From: Pseudomonas fluorescens
GTDB lineage: Bacteria; Pseudomonadota; Gammaproteobacteria; Pseudomonadales; Pseudomonadaceae
NCBI RefSeq assembly: GCF_902497625.1
Contig: NZ_CABVGX010000017.1
Location: 1-64,000 of the forward strand
DNA length: 64,000 bases
Direction of reading: 5' to 3'
Part shown: piece by piece, positions 63,038 through 64,000 of the stretch
Numbering within the stretch: position 1 is the first letter of the stretch
Layout: the number at the start of each line of letters is the position of its first letter
Notes under the pieces: generated by a model
Seen by the model: the letters and a program-made list of their open reading frames with translations, nothing else
The model's database searches: none
Told to the model about the DNA's origin: nothing
Made by a program: the position numbers and the translations under genes

Positions 63038-64000
63038 ATGAAGCTGCAGAGTATTCGGCTATGTAATTTTCAATCCTTCGGCAATGAGCCTACGGTAATC
63101 ACATTCGAGGATGTCACCTACCTTATCGGCCCTAATGGCTCTGGAAAGACAGCAGTCCTGCAAGCGCTCTGCAGGTTGTTTGCCTTTGATCCAAGCCTCC
63201 GTCGAATCAAGCGATCCGACTTCCATGTGCCTGCTGATGAGGATTTGGTACCTGAGGAGCGCAGTCTGTGGCTGGAAGCGGATTTCGAATTCCCAGAGCT
63301 TCTAGAGGACGAGGACAACTCTACCGTGGCCCCGCACTTCGCTCATATGCGATTGGACACAGCCGAAGGGATCCCGCGCGCTAGATATCGATTGAGCGCA
63401 ACGATGGGGATTGATGGGGACATTGAAGAGAACCTAGTTTTTGTCCTCGATGTTGATAAAGACGCCAACCCATTGTCGACCGCAGTAGTCACTCGAGTGC
63501 ATCGCAATACAATTCAAATGCATTACCTCCCCGCCAGACGAGACCCTGCCGACCACATAACCTATGGCGCTAATGCCCTGCTCGGACGCTTGCTACGAGC
63601 CGTAAATTGGGAAGACGACCGAGAACGGATCAAAGGACTCACTGACGAAATCAGCGAATGCTTGTCAGGAAACCAATCAGTAAGTGCATTCAGTGAAAGC
63701 CTGAATTTGATGTGGAAGCGACTTCACAGGGGCACCTTTTTCACCGACCCCAAGCTCACTTTCGTCACATCCGAAATTGAGTCGCTTCTCAGACACATGT
63801 CAGTGTCGTTCTCACCAGGGCACGACGAGAATCTAGTCGACTTCTCTCGCCTCAGCGATGGACAGAAGTCGATGCTCTATCTATCACTGGTGTTGTCCTC
63901 TCACGCCATCGGGCGTGCAGTCCTAACTGGTAAGGACGTTTCTTTCGACGCTGACAAACTGAAGCCACCGTCATTTACGCTGATCGCAGTGGAGGAACCT
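63038..64000 (+). CDS. OLD/AAA-type ATPase, cut by the window end
   Basis: The first 321 codons of an ATPase of the OLD/RecF-like group. Walker A is YLIGPNGSGKTAVLQAL (residues 29-45), an ABC-like signature SRLSDGQKSMLYLS lies near 289, and Walker B begins LIAVEEP at the window edge. OLD-family proteins carry a C-terminal TOPRIM nuclease and take part in phage defence (for example in Gabija), but that part is outside the window. The ATG at 63038 has a GGCGGTGAG element upstream. Confidence 0.8.
   Translation, partial: MKLQSIRLCNFQSFGNEPTVITFEDVTYLIGPNGSGKTAVLQALCRLFAFDPSLRRIKRSDFHVPADEDLVPEERSLWLEADFEFPELLEDEDNSTVAPHFAHMRLDTAEGIPRARYRLSATMGIDGDIEENLVFVLDVDKDANPLSTAVVTRVHRNTIQMHYLPARRDPADHITYGANALLGRLLRAVNWEDDRERIKGLTDEISECLSGNQSVSAFSESLNLMWKRLHRGTFFTDPKLTFVTSEIESLLRHMSVSFSPGHDENLVDFSRLSDGQKSMLYLSLVLSSHAIGRAVLTGKDVSFDADKLKPPSFTLIAVEEP

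Noticed and set aside
16688..64000. CRISPR array or tRNA genes in the island
   Set aside because: No regularly spaced identical short repeats and no cloverleaf with conserved TTC and anticodon pattern were seen.

Overview
The window reads as a fluorescens-group Pseudomonas chromosome interrupted by a large integrated island. The left 10 kb is GC-rich core DNA with Pseudomonas-type gene order (mmsA, beta-alanine:pyruvate aminotransferase, LysR, 8-oxoguanine deaminase) and REP palindromes between genes. At about 10171 the core stops inside a ChaA-type cation/proton antiporter gene: only its C-terminal 256 codons remain. The missing N-terminal part is not found in the window, so the island probably runs past base 64000 and is at least about 53.8 kb.

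Island layout: (1) 10.3-16.7 kb, an AT-richer, overlapping four-gene block coding three divergent tyrosine-recombinase-like proteins and one small unknown protein, the likely integration module. (2) 16.8-21.6 kb, small orphan genes separated by four copies of a structured intergenic repeat of about 70-110 bp, giving a cassette-like layout. (3) 21.7-33.6 kb, copper resistance: CopRS, CopABCD, DUF411 protein, Met/His-rich periplasmic proteins, a Cu/Ag P-type ATPase and a CopZ-like chaperone, with TTACA-N4-TGTAA CopR-type boxes. (4) 33.6-37.7 kb, more small orphan genes, gene remnants and an Xre regulator with a long operator. (5) 38.0-39.5 kb, an SBF/arsenic-resistance-type transporter with a divergent cysteine-bearing MerR regulator. 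(6) 39.6-46.3 kb, the CusCBAF Cu(I)/Ag(I) efflux system. (7) 46.7-53.9 kb, an arsenic operon (arsC-arsR-arsB-arsC-arsH-arsC-arsO-MFS) flanked by arsN1-like and arsN2-like acetyltransferases, with three arsenate reductases in all. (8) 54-64 kb, defence-like genes: a DUF3800 protein coupled to a nuclease-like protein, a retron-type reverse transcriptase followed by a trypsin-like protease, and the start of an OLD/AAA-type ATPase.

The metal modules form one logic: periplasmic oxidation and sequestration (CopA, CopB, CopC), inner-membrane P-type efflux (CopA ATPase with CopZ), trans-envelope efflux (CusCBA/F), arsenate reduction, arsenite export and detoxification of organic arsenicals. The best candidates for something undescribed are the structured repeat with its cassette-like genes, the four-gene recombinase module, and the retron-like RT with its protease and a candidate upstream structured RNA. 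All assignments come from reading the sequence; no database search was run.
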